Source: Vogesella aquatica
GTDB lineage: Bacteria; Pseudomonadota; Gammaproteobacteria; Burkholderiales; Chromobacteriaceae
DNA: 64,000 nt
Direction of reading: 5' to 3'
Assembly (NCBI RefSeq): GCF_028548455.1
Contig: NZ_JAQQLF010000001.1
Coordinates: 124,001-188,000, forward strand
Under the pieces are notes generated by a model, which did not search any database, was not told where the DNA came from, and was given only the letters and a program-made list of their open reading frames with translations. The position numbers and the translations under genes are program-made. Shown here one piece after another: positions 7,445-19,888 of this stretch (position 1 is its first letter; each line of letters begins with the position of its first letter).

Positions 7445-9481
7445 ATGTCCAAACTCACCATTTCCCGCCTGTCATTGGCACAAAAACTCAGCCTGGTGCT
7501 CAGCATCGCGCTGTTTATCATCCTGGGCCTTGCCGGCCTGGTCGTTAGCCAGTGGCTGGCCAGCCGCGTAGAACAGCGCGCGGTCGACACCATGCAACAA
7601 ACCAACCAGCAAGTGGTCGACAGCATCGATGCCTACGCCAGCGTGCTGGAAAGTAGCGCCAAAAACAGTGCGGCGCAGCTGGCCGCCGGCCTGGCAAGCC
7701 CGCTGCGGGCCGATGCGGCCAACCCTGTCACCGTCAGCGGGCACACGGCACCAGCGCTTTATAGTGCCGACCAGCTACTCAACGGCAATGAAGCACTGGT
7801 AGACCGTTTTACCCAGGCCACCCGTGGTGTCGCTACCCTGTTTGTGCGCCAGGGTGATGATTTCATCCGTATTGCATCGTCGCTGAAAAAAGAAGACGGC
7901 ACCCGCGCCGTGGGCACCATGCTGGACCACGCCCACCCGGCTTATCAGCTGCTGAAAAGCGGCGAGCGCTACACCGGCCCGGCCAACCTGTTTGGCCGTG
8001 ACTACATGACGCACTACATACCGCTGAAGGATGCTGCCGGCCAGGTTGTCGCCGTCATGTTTGCCGGTATTGACTACACCGATGGTCTGAAAGCACTGAA
8101 GCAGAAGATCCTGGCGCTCAAGATCGGTGACACCGGCTACGTGTACGTGCTGGATGCCAAAACACGCCCGGGCGAGCTGGTGATCCACCCCAATAAAGAA
8201 GGCAAAAACCTGCTGGACAGCACCGACGCCGACGGCCAGCCCTTTATCAAGACCATGCTGTCGCAACAGCAAGGGCAGATCCGTTACAACTGGCTGGACG
8301 CCGGTGCCACCAAGCCACGCCTGAAGCTGGCCACCTTTGTCTCCTACCCGCAGTGGGGCTGGCTGGTGGCTACCAGCGCCTATCAGGACGAGCTGGTGCG
8401 CGAGCCGCACGAAATGCAGGTCAAAATGCTGCTGGGCACCCTGCTGGTGATCGTCCTGCTGGTCGCCCTGGTGTTTGTGGCCATGCGCCGCTGGGTCAGC
8501 GCCCCGCTGGCACGCCTGGTGGATACCACCCGCCGTGTGGCCGCAGGTGATTTGACCGTGAGCATCGTGGTAGACCGTCACGATGAAATCGGCGAGGTAC
8601 TGCAAGCCAATAACCTGATGTGCCGCGAGCTGCGCCAGCTGATCAGCGAAGTAAACCAGAGTGTGGATGGCCTGGCACGCAACGCCCAGGGCCTGGCAGC
8701 GCTGTCGGACGATGTCTCCAATAGTTCGCGCGAACAAAGCGCCGCCGTGTCGGCCATGGCGTCTTGCGTAGAAGAAATGACGCAAAGTATCGGCCAGGTC
8801 AGCCAGTACGCCAGCGATGCTCGCGAGCTGGCCATCCAGTCCGACCAGGTATCCAAAACCGGCGAGGTGATTGTTGGCCGCACCGTGCAAACCATGCGCG
8901 AAATCGCCGCCGCCAGCGGCAGCACCGCCGCCACCGTCACCCAGCTGGGCGAGCGCTCCGAACAGATCAGCCGCGTGGTCACCGTGATCCGCGATATTGC
9001 CGACCAGACCAACCTGCTGGCGCTGAACGCCGCCATCGAAGCCGCCCGTGCCGGCGAAATGGGCCGCGGCTTTGCCGTGGTGGCCGACGAAGTACGCAAG
9101 CTGGCCGAACGCACCACGCAATCCACGCTGGAAATCAGCGACACGGTTGGCCGCATCCAGTCCGAGTCGCGCGAAGCGGTAGAAAGCATGAATAGCGGCG
9201 TGCTGCAGGTAGAAGCCGGCGTGAAGTCGGCCAGCGAGGCCGGCGACAGCCTGCAAAGCATCCGCGACGGCGCACGCAAGGTAGAGGAGTCGGTGGTGGG
9301 CATTGCCGACGCACTGCGTGAACAAAGCACCGCCAGCATGGACATCGCCCACAACGTGGAGCGCGTGGCGCAACAAGCCGACCAGAACCACCACAAGGCG
9401 CACGACGCCTCGCTGGCCGCCTGCGAAATGACCGCCATGGCGCAGCAGCTGCGCCAGTCGGTATCGCGCTTCAAGATCTGA
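7445..9481 (+). CDS. Methyl-accepting chemotaxis protein with periplasmic Cache domain
   Basis: A 678-residue transmembrane chemoreceptor. Order of parts: first membrane helix at about 12-36, periplasmic sensor (about 37-325) of Cache type ([36 protein letters not shown]), second membrane helix at about 325-347, HAMP domain ([15 protein letters not shown], about 355-405), then the cytoplasmic signalling domain. The hairpin tip [20 protein letters not shown] is fully conserved, so it should couple to CheA/CheW. There is no CheR-tethering pentapeptide at the C-terminus (ends SRFKI). The ligand is not predictable. It stands alone, followed by a strong terminator. Three copies of the repeated 10-mer lie inside it (7714, 8873, 9146). 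Confidence 0.93.
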   Translation: MSKLTISRLSLAQKLSLVLSIALFIILGLAGLVVSQWLASRVEQRAVDTMQQTNQQVVDSIDAYASVLESSAKNSAAQLAAGLASPLRADAANPVTVSGHTAPALYSADQLLNGNEALVDRFTQATRGVATLFVRQGDDFIRIASSLKKEDGTRAVGTMLDHAHPAYQLLKSGERYTGPANLFGRDYMTHYIPLKDAAGQVVAVMFAGIDYTDGLKALKQKILALKIGDTGYVYVLDAKTRPGELVIHPNKEGKNLLDSTDADGQPFIKTMLSQQQGQIRYNWLDAGATKPRLKLATFVSYPQWGWLVATSAYQDELVREPHEMQVKMLLGTLLVIVLLVALVFVAMRRWVSAPLARLVDTTRRVAAGDLTVSIVVDRHDEIGEVLQANNLMCRELRQLISEVNQSVDGLARNAQGLAALSDDVSNSSREQSAAVSAMASCVEEMTQSIGQVSQYASDARELAIQSDQVSKTGEVIVGRTVQTMREIAAASGSTAATVTQLGERSEQISRVVTVIRDIADQTNLLALNAAIEAARAGEMGRGFAVVADEVRKLAERTTQSTLEISDTVGRIQSESREAVESMNSGVLQVEAGVKSASEAGDSLQSIRDGARKVEESVVGIADALREQSTASMDIAHNVERVAQQADQNHHKAHDASLAACEMTAMAQQLRQSVSRFKI

Positions 9482-9499
9482 CGAACCCGCCAGTGACAC

Positions 9500-9535
9500 A
9501 AAACCCCGGCCTGCAGCAGGCCGGGGTTTTGTTTT
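9500..9535. terminator. Bidirectional rho-independent terminator
   Basis: AAAACCCCGGCCTG and its complement form a perfect stem around CTGCAG, followed by TTTTGTTTT. It lies between the convergent chemoreceptor and pilR genes and can serve both. Confidence 0.88.
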
Positions 9536-9564
9536 ATGCGGGCATCACTCTCTGCCTGGCGTAC

Positions 9565-10896
9565 TTATTTCATGCCCAACCGTTCCAGCCGGTAGCGCAG
9601 CGAGCGGAAGCTCACGCCCAGCAGCTTGGCCGCCTGGGTACGGTTGCCTTCGCTTTGCTGTAACGCCGCTTCTATCGCCACCCGCTCCACGCGGTCCAGG
9701 TAGTCTTGCAGGGTTTCGCTACCGCCCGGCGCCAGCATTTCACCCTCGGCCAGGCTGTCCGGGCAGGCCCCCAGCTGCAGGTCGGCCGGCTCGATACGAT
9801 CGTCGCTACACAGCGCCACCGCGCGTTCCAGAATGTTTTCCAGCTCGCGGAAATTGCCCGGGTAATGGTAGGCCAACAGGGCTTTTACCGCGTCGGGGGT
9901 CAGGCGCGGGCGCACCTCGCTGCTACCGGCAAAGCGGTCGAGCAGGGCGCCGACAAAGCGCGGAATATCGTCGCGCAGCTCGCGCAGCGCCGGCATGGCC
10001 AGGCTGATCACGTTCAAGCGATAAAACAAATCCTGACGGAACAAGCCATCGCTAACCGCCTGGGGCAGATTGCGGTGCGTAGCCGACAGGATGCGCACAT
10101 CGATGGCTTCTTCTTGCGTGGCGCCCAGGCGACGCACGGTTTTTTCCTGGATCACGCGCAGCAGCTTGACCTGCATGGCGAGCGGCAGGTCGGCGACCTC
10201 GTCCAGAAACAGCGTGCCGCCGTGCGCCTGCTGAAAGAAGCCCTCGCGGTCGGCATCGGCGCCGGTAAAGGCGCCTTTCTTGCTGCCGAAAAACTCGCTT
10301 TCCATCAGGTTTTCCGGGATGGCACCGCAGTTCACCGCCACGAAGGGCTTGCCGGCGCGCGGGCTTTGTTCGTGTATCTGGCGCGCAGCCTGTTCTTTAC
10401 CGGTACCCGATTCGCCGCTGATATGCACCGCTGCCTGGCTACGTGCCAGCTTGGCGATCAGCTTGCGCACCTCTTGCATGGCCGGGGCCTCGCCCAGCAG
10501 GCGCTCGCTGGCCAGCGCCGGGTTGGCCGCATTGTCCGGCAGGCGGATCGCCGACTTCACCAGGGCGCGCAGCGCCGCCAGGCTCAGCGGTTTGGCCAGG
10601 TAGTCGAACGCGCCGGCCTTCATGGCGGCCACCGCGTTTTCGGTACTGCCAAAAGCAGTAATCACCGCCACCGGGATATCCAGCTGCTGTTCGGCAATGT
10701 ACTGCACCACCTGCAAACCTTCGCCGTCGGGCAGGCGCATATCGGTAAGCACCAGCTCGAAACGCTGGCGGGCCAGCTTGCTGCAGGCGTCGCCTACCGA
10801 GGCGGCGCTGTCGACCTCCAGCCCCATCTTCAACAGGGTCAGTTGCAGCAGTTCGCGGATATCGGGTTCGTCGTCTACGATCAGTACGCGGCTCAT
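9565..10896 (-). CDS. pilR: Sigma-54-dependent response regulator, PilR-like
   Basis: A 443-residue NtrC-type activator. The receiver domain (residues 1-120) has DDE at 8-10 and phospho-acceptor Asp52. The AAA+ domain (about 137-370) has the Walker A GESGTGKE and an intact GAFTGA loop for contacting sigma-54. A Fis-type helix-turn-helix ends the protein (NRTQAAKLLGVSFRSLRYRL). Its start overlaps the stop of the upstream kinase by 4 bp. Assignment to PilR rests on the PilS-like kinase with an N-terminal membrane domain. PilS/PilR controls type IV pilin transcription in related bacteria; the pilin gene is not in this window. Another NtrC-type pair remains possible. Confidence 0.82.
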   Translation of the reverse strand: MSRVLIVDDEPDIRELLQLTLLKMGLEVDSAASVGDACSKLARQRFELVLTDMRLPDGEGLQVVQYIAEQQLDIPVAVITAFGSTENAVAAMKAGAFDYLAKPLSLAALRALVKSAIRLPDNAANPALASERLLGEAPAMQEVRKLIAKLARSQAAVHISGESGTGKEQAARQIHEQSPRAGKPFVAVNCGAIPENLMESEFFGSKKGAFTGADADREGFFQQAHGGTLFLDEVADLPLAMQVKLLRVIQEKTVRRLGATQEEAIDVRILSATHRNLPQAVSDGLFRQDLFYRLNVISLAMPALRELRDDIPRFVGALLDRFAGSSEVRPRLTPDAVKALLAYHYPGNFRELENILERAVALCSDDRIEPADLQLGACPDSLAEGEMLAPGGSETLQDYLDRVERVAIEAALQQSEGNRTQAAKLLGVSFRSLRYRLERLGMK

Positions 10897-12422
10897 GGTT
10901 CCTTGGGCAGGCTCAGGCGAAAGCAGCCACCGGGTGGCTGGTAGTCCAGCCGGGCGCCGTTGGCCTCGGCCAGCTCGCGGGCGATGTACAGGCCCAGGCC
11001 GGTGCCGCTGCTTTCAGTGGTGAAAAAGGGTTCGAACAGGTGGCTCTGGGTATCGGGGGCAATACCGGGGCCATCGTCGATCACGCGGATGCAGTCGTGG
11101 TCGATTTCCATGCGTAGCGCGCCGGTAGTGCCGCTGCTGTAGCGCCAGCCATTGCTGAGCAGGTTGCCGAGGATTTGCTGCAGGTGGCCTCGGTCAAAGC
11201 GCACGCTTACCGGCACCAGATAGCGGGTAAGAATACGCCCGGCGGTGTCGGGGTGGGCCAGCACAAAGCTGTCGATCAGCTCGGGCAAGAAGCGGCTCAG
11301 TTCCAGTGTTTCGCTGCGCACACGGTCGCGGCGGTTCAGCTGCAGTACTTCTTCTACCAGGCGGTTGATACGGCGGGTGTTGTCTTGCACCATGCCGGCC
11401 AGGCGCCGCGTGGCCGGGTCGGCGGCGTCTTCGGCCAGCAGTTCGCTGGCGTGGCTGATCGCGGCCAGCGGGTTGCGGATTTCGTGGGCGATATTGGCGG
11501 TAAGACGGCCCAGCGCGGTGAGCTTGAGCTGCTGCGCCTCGGCGGCCAGCTCGGCCACGTTTTGCAGGAACAGTACCAGCAAGGGGGCGCCGTTTTCCTC
11601 CAGCGGCACCATGCGGCCGATCAGCTGCTGGCCACGCACATTGCTTTCTATGGTCTGGGCATAGGGCTGGCAGCCACTGCGCTGCCAGCGCTGTATCACC
11701 GGCATCAGCTCGGGCAGGGTGGCCTCACGCTGGATGCGGCCCAGCAGGCGCTCGGCACGGCTATTGTAGTGGCGCACCACGCCGTGGCCATCCAGCACCA
11801 CCACGGCCTCGCGCAGCGCTTGCAGCACCAGCGCGTTGACGCGGTTCAGGCTGGCCAGCTGGCCGCCACGCTCTGCGGCCAACCTTTCCGATTCGCGCGC
11901 CTTGCGCGCCAGCAGCCAGGTCGTACTACTGGTGACAAAGCAGGCAATGGCCAGCAGCGCAGCCTGGAACAGCTCGCGCGGAATACTCAGGCCATTCAGC
12001 GCATACAGCAGGACGCTGGCAAACACCGCCAGCGTGGCCATGGCGGCGTGAAACAGCGCCAGACGGCCGGTAACCAGCACGCCGGCCACGGCCAGGAAGG
12101 GCAGCAACAGCATGCCAAAGCCGCTTTGCACGCCGCCGTACTCGTGCATGTACACCACCAGCAGGGCAATATCGCCCGCCAGGCCCACGGTCACACCCCA
12201 CTCCAGCGGGATGCGCAGCCGGGGCAGCAGCACACCCAGCACCACCAGCCCGCCGTACATCAGCAGCCAGCCGCCGAGCCAGCCGTTGCCGCCAAACGGC
12301 GCCGGCATGGCCCACTGCGTCATGATCAGCAGCGCCGCCACGCTGGCTACCCGGAAAATATTGTAGTAGCGCAGCGCGCGCGGCGGGGTGAGCGGTGACG
12401 TAGGGAGCGCCGGGCTGGACAC
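10893..12422 (-). CDS. pilS: Membrane sensor histidine kinase, PilS-like
   Basis: About 509 residues. The N-terminal part has about six membrane helices (up to roughly residue 190), followed by a PAS-like region, a HisKA domain with the phosphorylation motif AHEIRNPL, and an HATPase domain with NLLSNGWRYS, DDGPGIAPD and GTGLGLYIARELAEANG. This is the architecture of PilS. The start is uncertain: GTG at 12422, just after the parC stop, suits translational coupling and is used here; TTG at 12452, inside parC, is the alternative. The end overlaps pilR by 4 bp, so the two are one operon, probably read together with parC. Confidence 0.8.
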   Translation of the reverse strand: MSSPALPTSPLTPPRALRYYNIFRVASVAALLIMTQWAMPAPFGGNGWLGGWLLMYGGLVVLGVLLPRLRIPLEWGVTVGLAGDIALLVVYMHEYGGVQSGFGMLLLPFLAVAGVLVTGRLALFHAAMATLAVFASVLLYALNGLSIPRELFQAALLAIACFVTSSTTWLLARKARESERLAAERGGQLASLNRVNALVLQALREAVVVLDGHGVVRHYNSRAERLLGRIQREATLPELMPVIQRWQRSGCQPYAQTIESNVRGQQLIGRMVPLEENGAPLLVLFLQNVAELAAEAQQLKLTALGRLTANIAHEIRNPLAAISHASELLAEDAADPATRRLAGMVQDNTRRINRLVEEVLQLNRRDRVRSETLELSRFLPELIDSFVLAHPDTAGRILTRYLVPVSVRFDRGHLQQILGNLLSNGWRYSSGTTGALRMEIDHDCIRVIDDGPGIAPDTQSHLFEPFFTTESSGTGLGLYIARELAEANGARLDYQPPGGCFRLSLPKEP

Positions 12423-12426
12423 GGGC

Positions 12427-14772
<2,346 letters not shown>

Positions 14773-14851
14773 AGTGGGGTAGTACGCGCTACACAGAGCG
14801 TGCAGCGTGTTATGTTCGGATCACGAAGAGTGAAATTGCAAGGATTGTACT

Positions 14852-15310
14852 ATGCCCAACCCGCTACAGTGGCAATGCCACGGTTTTACCGACTTTACTG
14901 CGTCTAGCCTGTATCAGGTATTGCAACTGCGCGACCAGGTGTTCGTGGTGGAACAGCAGTCCATTTACGGCGATATCGATGGTGTCGACCTGGACTGCTG
15001 GCACCTGTCTGCACGCGATGCCGGCGGTGGCCTGATGGCCTACGCCCGGCTGATCGAGCCGGGTGTGAAATACCCCGACGCCGCCGCCATCGGCCGCGTG
15101 GTGATCCCGCCGCATGCGCGCGGCAGCGGCCTGGCCAAGCCGCTGATGCAACACGCTGTCAGCCACTGCGAAAGGCTGTTTCCCGGCCGCGCCATCATGC
15201 TGTCGGCGCAGCAGGACAAGCTGGGCTTTTACGAGCAGTTCGGCTTTCGCTCCGTGTCCGAGCCCTACGACGACGGCGGCATCCTGCATGTAGACATGCG
15301 CCGCGGCTGA
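14852..15310 (+). CDS. elaA: GNAT acetyltransferase, ElaA type
   Basis: A 152-residue acyltransferase of the ElaA subgroup: LYQVLQLRDQVFVVEQQ.IYGDIDGVDLDCWHL at the N-terminus, then the acetyl-CoA loop around IGRVVIPPHARGSGLAKPLM and LSAQQDKLGFYEQFGF. ElaA proteins are cytoplasmic; their substrate is not established. It is divergent from parC with about 80 bp between them. Confidence 0.88.
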   Translation: MPNPLQWQCHGFTDFTASSLYQVLQLRDQVFVVEQQSIYGDIDGVDLDCWHLSARDAGGGLMAYARLIEPGVKYPDAAAIGRVVIPPHARGSGLAKPLMQHAVSHCERLFPGRAIMLSAQQDKLGFYEQFGFRSVSEPYDDGGILHVDMRRG

Positions 15311-15350
15311 GCCACGGCCTGCGGCCAACCCGGTCAACGTGTAAAAAGCA

Positions 15351-15380
15351 CAAGGCCCGCCGCCAACGCGGCGGGCCTTG
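15351..15380. terminator. Hairpin between convergent genes, flanked by two copies of the repeated word
   Basis: A perfect 13-bp stem CAAGGCCCGCCGC / GCGGCGGGCCTTG with loop CAAC. TGCGGCCAAC at 15320-15329 and GTTGGCCGCA at 15385-15394 flank it in opposite orientation. It probably terminates the acetyltransferase and BPSS1780-type genes, although T runs are weak. Confidence 0.65.
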
Positions 15381-15398
15381 CCGTGTTGGCCGCAAGAC

Positions 15399-16133
15399 TC
15401 AGCCGCGTGGCGGCAGGCCGTCGCCAAACACGTCCTGCCACGCCACGTAGACCGACACGAACATCACCGGCAGCCACAACAATAGCCCCAGGCCAAATGG
15501 CAACAGCGCCAGAAACAGCAGCACCGCCAGCATCACGCCGCACAACAGCACCGCAGGCCAGTTCAGCCAGCCACCGGCCAGGCTGCGCCGCATGGCCGGC
15601 AAGGGGTCGCTCGAGGCCAGTACCACCGCCGCCGGCGCAAACCAGTACAGCAGCGAGGTAATGAACATCCCCGCAGCGAACAGCACCAGGCCGACAATCT
15701 GCTTGCCCAGCGGCATGGCGGTCAACGCCTCGCTACCGGCCACCCCCCCGGCCAGCGCCAGCAAGGCCAGCACCACCAGCAGCATGGCCGCCACCAGCAG
15801 GCCGCAATAGGCCAGCCCCAGCCCCGCCAGCTGCCGCCAATGGCTAGCGAATGCCGCAAACACATCCAGCGGGCGCAAGGTGTCCCCCCTTGCCGCACGC
15901 TGTGCCGCCAGCACGAAGCCCCCGGCAAATAGCGGCACGCTGACCATGCCCAGCAGCTGGCCAAACTGGCCCAGGTTGCCCAGCAGCGTTTGCAACAGCA
16001 GGTAGCACACGGCAAACAGTACCCAGGTCAGCGGCTGCTCGCGCACCAGAAAAAATGCCTGCCTGATCCACTGCCAGCCCTGTGCGGCAGGCACCTTGCG
16101 TGGCCGGAGAGGGTGGGTTTGTCGCTGTTCCAT
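15399..16133 (-). CDS. BPSS1780-family membrane protein
   Basis: A 244-residue inner-membrane protein with about six hydrophobic helices. It begins with a short basic tail (RPRKVPAAQGWQWIRQAF...), then VLFAVCYLLLQTLL, a conserved PLFAGGFVLAAQRAARG and DPLPAMRRSLAGGWLNWPA. This pattern is the betaproteobacterial BPSS1780 family, whose function is unknown. It stands alone and converges on the acetyltransferase gene. Confidence 0.82.
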   Translation of the reverse strand: MEQRQTHPLRPRKVPAAQGWQWIRQAFFLVREQPLTWVLFAVCYLLLQTLLGNLGQFGQLLGMVSVPLFAGGFVLAAQRAARGDTLRPLDVFAAFASHWRQLAGLGLAYCGLLVAAMLLVVLALLALAGGVAGSEALTAMPLGKQIVGLVLFAAGMFITSLLYWFAPAAVVLASSDPLPAMRRSLAGGWLNWPAVLLCGVMLAVLLFLALLPFGLGLLLWLPVMFVSVYVAWQDVFGDGLPPRG

Positions 16134-16328
16134 CGTATTCCTTCTTTCGGGTATCGGTCAGGCAGTAGCCTGCCGTGCTGCGGACTGCCCGCTTAAGTCG
16201 TTGAGCGCACAGCCTTATCTGATTGAATCCGTGGCGCGCTGCAAGCCCCGTGCCGGCACAAGGGCAGGGCAAAGCGCGGCACGTAATTTTATTACGCGTA
16301 AAAACAAAGGCCTGGCCTTGCAGCGCGG

Positions 16329-16358
16329 TTGCCGCGACGCGGCAAAATCGGCGATAAT
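16329..16358 (+). promoter_or_regulatory. Possible tkt promoter
   Basis: TTGCCG at 16329-16334 and GATAAT at 16353-16358 are separated by 18 bases, a reasonable sigma-70 pair, about 87 bases before the tkt start. Confidence 0.45.
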
Positions 16359-16370
16359 TTCATGATTTCG

Positions 16371-16411
16371 CAACGGTTAGGCCGTCGGCAAAAGCGATGG
16401 TGCAACCGTTG
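16371..16411 (+). promoter_or_regulatory. Leader stem-loop in front of tkt
   Basis: CAACGGTT at 16371-16378 and AACCGTTG at 16404-16411 pair perfectly with a 25-base loop, inside the likely 5' untranslated region. It matches no riboswitch I recognise. Confidence 0.4.
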
Positions 16412-16444
16412 TTCCGGTTCCCTACAAGTTGAGGTTTTCCCCGA

Positions 16445-18436
16445 ATGGTCACCCGAACCGAGCTAGCCAATGCCGTGCGTTTCCTGTCTATGGATGCCGT
16501 GGAAAAGGCCAAATCCGGTCACCCCGGCGCCCCGATGGGCATGGCAGACATCGCCGAAGTACTGTGGCGCGATCATCTGCAGCATAATCCCGCCAACCCG
16601 GCCTGGTCCAACCGCGACCGCTTCGTGCTGTCCAACGGGCACGGCTCCATGCTGCTGTACAGCCTGCTGCACCTCACCGGCTACGACCTTTCGATCGACG
16701 ACCTGAAAAACTTCCGTCAGCTGCACAGCAAAACCCCGGGCCACCCGGAATACGGCTACGCACCTGGCGTGGAAACCACTACCGGCCCGCTGGGCCAGGG
16801 TATTACCAACGCGGTAGGCATGGCACTGGCTGAGCAAATCCTGGCCGCCGAATTCAACCGCGACGGTTTCCCGGTGGTCAACCACTACACCTACGCCTTC
16901 CTGGGCGACGGTTGCATGATGGAAGGCATCAGCCACGAAGCCTGCAGCCTGGCCGGCACCTGGGGCCTGTCCAAGCTGATCGCCTTCTACGACGATAACG
17001 GCATTTCCATCGACGGCGATGTAGAAGGCTGGTTCACCGACGACACGCCGGCGCGCTTCGAAGCCTACGGCTGGCAGGTAATCCGCAACGTAGACGGCCA
17101 CGATGCCGAAGAGTTGCAGATTGCCATCGATACCGCCAAGAAAGAAAGCACCCGCCCGACGCTGATCTGCTGCAAAACCGTGATCGGCAAAGGCGCGCCC
17201 AACAAGCAAGGCGGCCACGATGTACACGGCGCACCACTGGGCGCTGCCGAAATCGCCGCAGCCCGCGCCAGCCTGCAGTGGGGCTACGAGCCATTCGTGA
17301 TCCCGCAAACCATCTACGACGCCTGGGACGCCAAAACCAAAGGTGCCGCCGCCGAGTCGGCCTGGGACACGCTGTTTGCCGGCTACGCCGCTGCCTACCC
17401 TGAGTTGGCCGCAGAGTACACCCGCCGCATGGCAGGCGAACTGCCGGCCAACTGGGACGCCCACGTTGCCGCCAAGATCGCTGCCGTGAACGAAAAAGGC
17501 GAAACCATCGCCACCCGCAAGGCCTCGCAAAACGCCATCGCCGCGCTGGCCGAAGTATTGCCGGAACTGGTAGGCGGCTCGGCCGACCTGACGCCGTCCA
17601 ACCTCACCAACTGGCCGGGCAGCACCCCGGTTTCACGTGAAACCGGCGGCAACTACGTGCACTACGGCGTACGCGAGTTCGGCATGGCTGCCATCATGAA
17701 CGGCCTGACCCTGCACGGCGGCGTAAAACCGTTCGGCGCCACCTTCCTGATGTTCAGCGAATACGCCCGTAACGCGCTGCGCATGGCCGCGCTGATGAAG
17801 ATCAACCCGGTGTTCGTGTTCACCCACGACTCCATCGGCCTGGGCGAAGACGGCCCGACCCACCAGCCGGTAGAGCAGATCGCAACCCTGCGCCTGATCC
17901 CGAACATGGCGGTATGGCGCCCGTGCGACACCGTCGAGTCGCTGGTGGCCTGGGCCGAGGCGCTGGCCGCCAAAGACCACCCGTCCTGCCTGATTTTCAG
18001 CCGCCAGAACCTGCCGTTCGTGGCACGTGATGCCGCGCAGATCGACGGCATCAAGAAAGGTGGCTACGTACTGCGTGACGCCGCTGGCGCCCAGGCAGTG
18101 CTGATGGCTACCGGCTCCGAAGTGGAGCTGGCGCTGAAAGCCCAGGAAGCCCTGGCTGCCGAAGGCATCGCCGTGCGCGTGGTATCCGTACCGTGCACCC
18201 GCGCCTTCGACCAGCAAGACAAGGCCTACATCGCCAGCGTACTGCCGGCTGGCCTGCCGCGCGTGGCGATCGAAGCCGGCGTGACCGACGGCTGGCGCAA
18301 ATACGTGGGTCTGGAAGGCGACGTGATCGGTATCGACCACTTTGGCGAATCCGCCCCGGCCGGCGTGCTGTTCAAGGAATTCGGCTTTACCGTGGAAAAC
18401 GTGGTGGCCAAGACCAAGAGCGTGATCCGCGCATAA
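16445..18436 (+). CDS. tkt: Transketolase
   Basis: A 663-residue thiamine-diphosphate enzyme of the non-oxidative pentose phosphate pathway; it moves two-carbon units between sugar phosphates in the cytoplasm. Landmarks: [22 protein letters not shown] at the N-terminus, the cofactor motif [13 protein letters not shown] near residue 155 continuing to [12 protein letters not shown], and the pyrimidine-domain stretch [19 protein letters not shown] with its catalytic Glu near 460. GAGG lies 10 bases before the ATG. It begins the block tkt-gap-pgk-(lysE)-fba but has its own terminator. An exact parS word sits inside it at 17630-17643. Confidence 0.97.
   Translation: MVTRTELANAVRFLSMDAVEKAKSGHPGAPMGMADIAEVLWRDHLQHNPANPAWSNRDRFVLSNGHGSMLLYSLLHLTGYDLSIDDLKNFRQLHSKTPGHPEYGYAPGVETTTGPLGQGITNAVGMALAEQILAAEFNRDGFPVVNHYTYAFLGDGCMMEGISHEACSLAGTWGLSKLIAFYDDNGISIDGDVEGWFTDDTPARFEAYGWQVIRNVDGHDAEELQIAIDTAKKESTRPTLICCKTVIGKGAPNKQGGHDVHGAPLGAAEIAAARASLQWGYEPFVIPQTIYDAWDAKTKGAAAESAWDTLFAGYAAAYPELAAEYTRRMAGELPANWDAHVAAKIAAVNEKGETIATRKASQNAIAALAEVLPELVGGSADLTPSNLTNWPGSTPVSRETGGNYVHYGVREFGMAAIMNGLTLHGGVKPFGATFLMFSEYARNALRMAALMKINPVFVFTHDSIGLGEDGPTHQPVEQIATLRLIPNMAVWRPCDTVESLVAWAEALAAKDHPSCLIFSRQNLPFVARDAAQIDGIKKGGYVLRDAAGAQAVLMATGSEVELALKAQEALAAEGIAVRVVSVPCTRAFDQQDKAYIASVLPAGLPRVAIEAGVTDGWRKYVGLEGDVIGIDHFGESAPAGVLFKEFGFTVENVVAKTKSVIRA
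17627..17646. other. parS-type ParB binding site inside tkt
   Basis: The palindrome CCGGTTTCACGTGAAACCGG contains the exact universal parS core GTTTCACGTGAAAC at 17630-17643. Known chromosomal parS sites often lie inside genes near the replication origin. One such 14-mer is not expected by chance in 64 kb, and a second occurs at 59769. Confidence 0.8.
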
Positions 18437-18441
18437 CAACC

Positions 18442-18476
18442 AGCCGCCCCCGTGCCAACGAGGGGCGGCTTTTTAT
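18442..18476 (+). terminator. Rho-independent terminator of tkt
   Basis: AGCCGCCCC at 18442-18450 pairs with GGGGCGGCT at 18462-18470, followed by TTTTATT. Confidence 0.9.
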
Positions 18477-18647
18477 TCGCCCGCAAGCCAGGGCACAGCC
18501 TGAAACGACAATGCGCCCGCACCCAGAACAGTACAAAAGTACGGCAGGGTGTCCGGCCCCGGCGGGTTCCACAGCCCGCCCACGCTAGCGTTGGCCGCAA
18601 CAGGCTGCATCCGGCTTGCCGGGTTTTCATTTCTGGGAGAGAAAACC

Positions 18648-19661
18648 ATGTCCATCCGCATCGCAATCAACGGTTACGGCCGTATCGGCCGTCAGGCCCT
18701 GCGTTCCATCTACGAATACAACCTGCGTGGCGATTTCGAGATCGTTGCCGTGAACGCCTCCGGCGACCTGGCCACCAATGCGCACCTGACCAAGTTCGAT
18801 ACCGTGCACGGCCGTTTTGCTGCCGATGTCAGCCACGATGAAGAAGCCCTGATCGTTAACGGCGACCGCATCCCGTTCTTCAGCACCCGTAACCCGGCCG
18901 AGCTGCCATGGGCCGCGCTGAACGTAGACCTGGTGCTGGAATGCACCGGCTCGTTCACCACCAAGGAAAAGTGCAAGCTGCACCTGGACGCTGGCGCCAA
19001 GAAGGTGCTGATCTCCGCACCGGGCGGTGACGACGTGGACGCCACCATCGTGTACGGCGTGAACCACGACATCCTGACTGCCGACATGACCGTCGTATCC
19101 AACGCGTCCTGCACCACCAACTGCCTGGCCCCGGTGGCCAAGGCGCTGAACGACGCCATCGGCATCAAAAAAGGCCTGATGACCACCATCCACGCCTTCA
19201 CCAACGACCAGGTGCTGACCGACGTGCGTCACAAAGACCTGCGCCGCGCCCGCTCCGCCACCGACAACATGATCCCCACCAAGACCGGCGCTGCCAAAGC
19301 AGTCGGCCTGGTGCTGCCGGAACTGAAAGGCAAGCTGGACGGCTTTGCGGTACGCGTGCCGACCATCAACGTGTCGCTGGTTGACCTCACCTTTACCGCC
19401 ATGCGCGACACCACCAAGGACGAAATCAACGAAATCGTCAAAAAGGCGTCCGAAGGCAGCATGAAGGGCACCCTGGGTTACAACACCCTGCCGCTGGTTT
19501 CCAGCGACTTTAACCACACCACCGAAGGCTCCTTCTTCGACGCCACCCTCACCAAGGTAACCGGCGGCAATATGGTGAAAGTGCTGGCCTGGTACGACAA
19601 CGAGTGGGGCTTCTGCCAGCAGATGCTGAAAACCGCTCGCGCAATGTTCGCCGCCAAGTAA
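18648..19661 (+). CDS. gap: Type I glyceraldehyde-3-phosphate dehydrogenase
   Basis: A 337-residue GAPDH with the NAD(P) loop [10 protein letters not shown] at 7-16 and catalytic Cys155 in [12 protein letters not shown]. The ATG at 18648 follows GGGAGAG; the frame is open upstream but without homology. It oxidises glyceraldehyde-3-phosphate to 1,3-bisphosphoglycerate, or the reverse. Unusually, the Asp that selects NAD in GapA (Asp32, after Val-Asn) is Ala here (VNASGD), and the Leu-Pro pair at the second cofactor position is Val-Arg ([10 protein letters not shown]). Both changes are of the sort linked to NADP acceptance, so the enzyme may be dual or NADP-preferring. It precedes pgk and fba. 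Confidence 0.95.
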   Translation: MSIRIAINGYGRIGRQALRSIYEYNLRGDFEIVAVNASGDLATNAHLTKFDTVHGRFAADVSHDEEALIVNGDRIPFFSTRNPAELPWAALNVDLVLECTGSFTTKEKCKLHLDAGAKKVLISAPGGDDVDATIVYGVNHDILTADMTVVSNASCTTNCLAPVAKALNDAIGIKKGLMTTIHAFTNDQVLTDVRHKDLRRARSATDNMIPTKTGAAKAVGLVLPELKGKLDGFAVRVPTINVSLVDLTFTAMRDTTKDEINEIVKKASEGSMKGTLGYNTLPLVSSDFNHTTEGSFFDATLTKVTGGNMVKVLAWYDNEWGFCQQMLKTARAMFAAK

Positions 19662-19670
19662 GCAAGCCTC

Positions 19671-19695
19671 GCGGCCAACCTGCAAGGTTGGCCGC
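19671..19695. terminator. Inverted pair of the repeated word after gap
   Basis: GCGGCCAACCT, loop GCA, AGGTTGGCCGC: a perfect 11-bp stem-loop made of two facing copies of the GCGGCCAAC word, 10 bases after the gap stop. It lacks a T run, so its terminator strength is uncertain. Confidence 0.75.
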
Positions 19696-19888
19696 ACGCT
19701 GCTTGCCGGGTAGCGCCACCAGCCACCGCCACACAGGCGAGTGGCATAATGGCGCCGATACCCAGGCGTGCAGGCCCGCTCCACCGGGCCTGGCAATACC
19801 ACACAGCCCGGCGCCTTGCTGCCACCGGGCGGCCCTGCACACAAGCAAGCAGCCTGTTTATTTACTTGTTTTCCAAAAGGCCACAACC

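Larger units (their letters stand above)
16134..16444. other. Intergenic region upstream of tkt
   Basis: 311 bp between divergent genes. It holds a short perfect inverted repeat CGTAAT-TTT-ATTACG at 16282-16296, a possible promoter (16329-16358) and a leader stem-loop (16371-16411). No small gene is supported. Confidence 0.6.
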
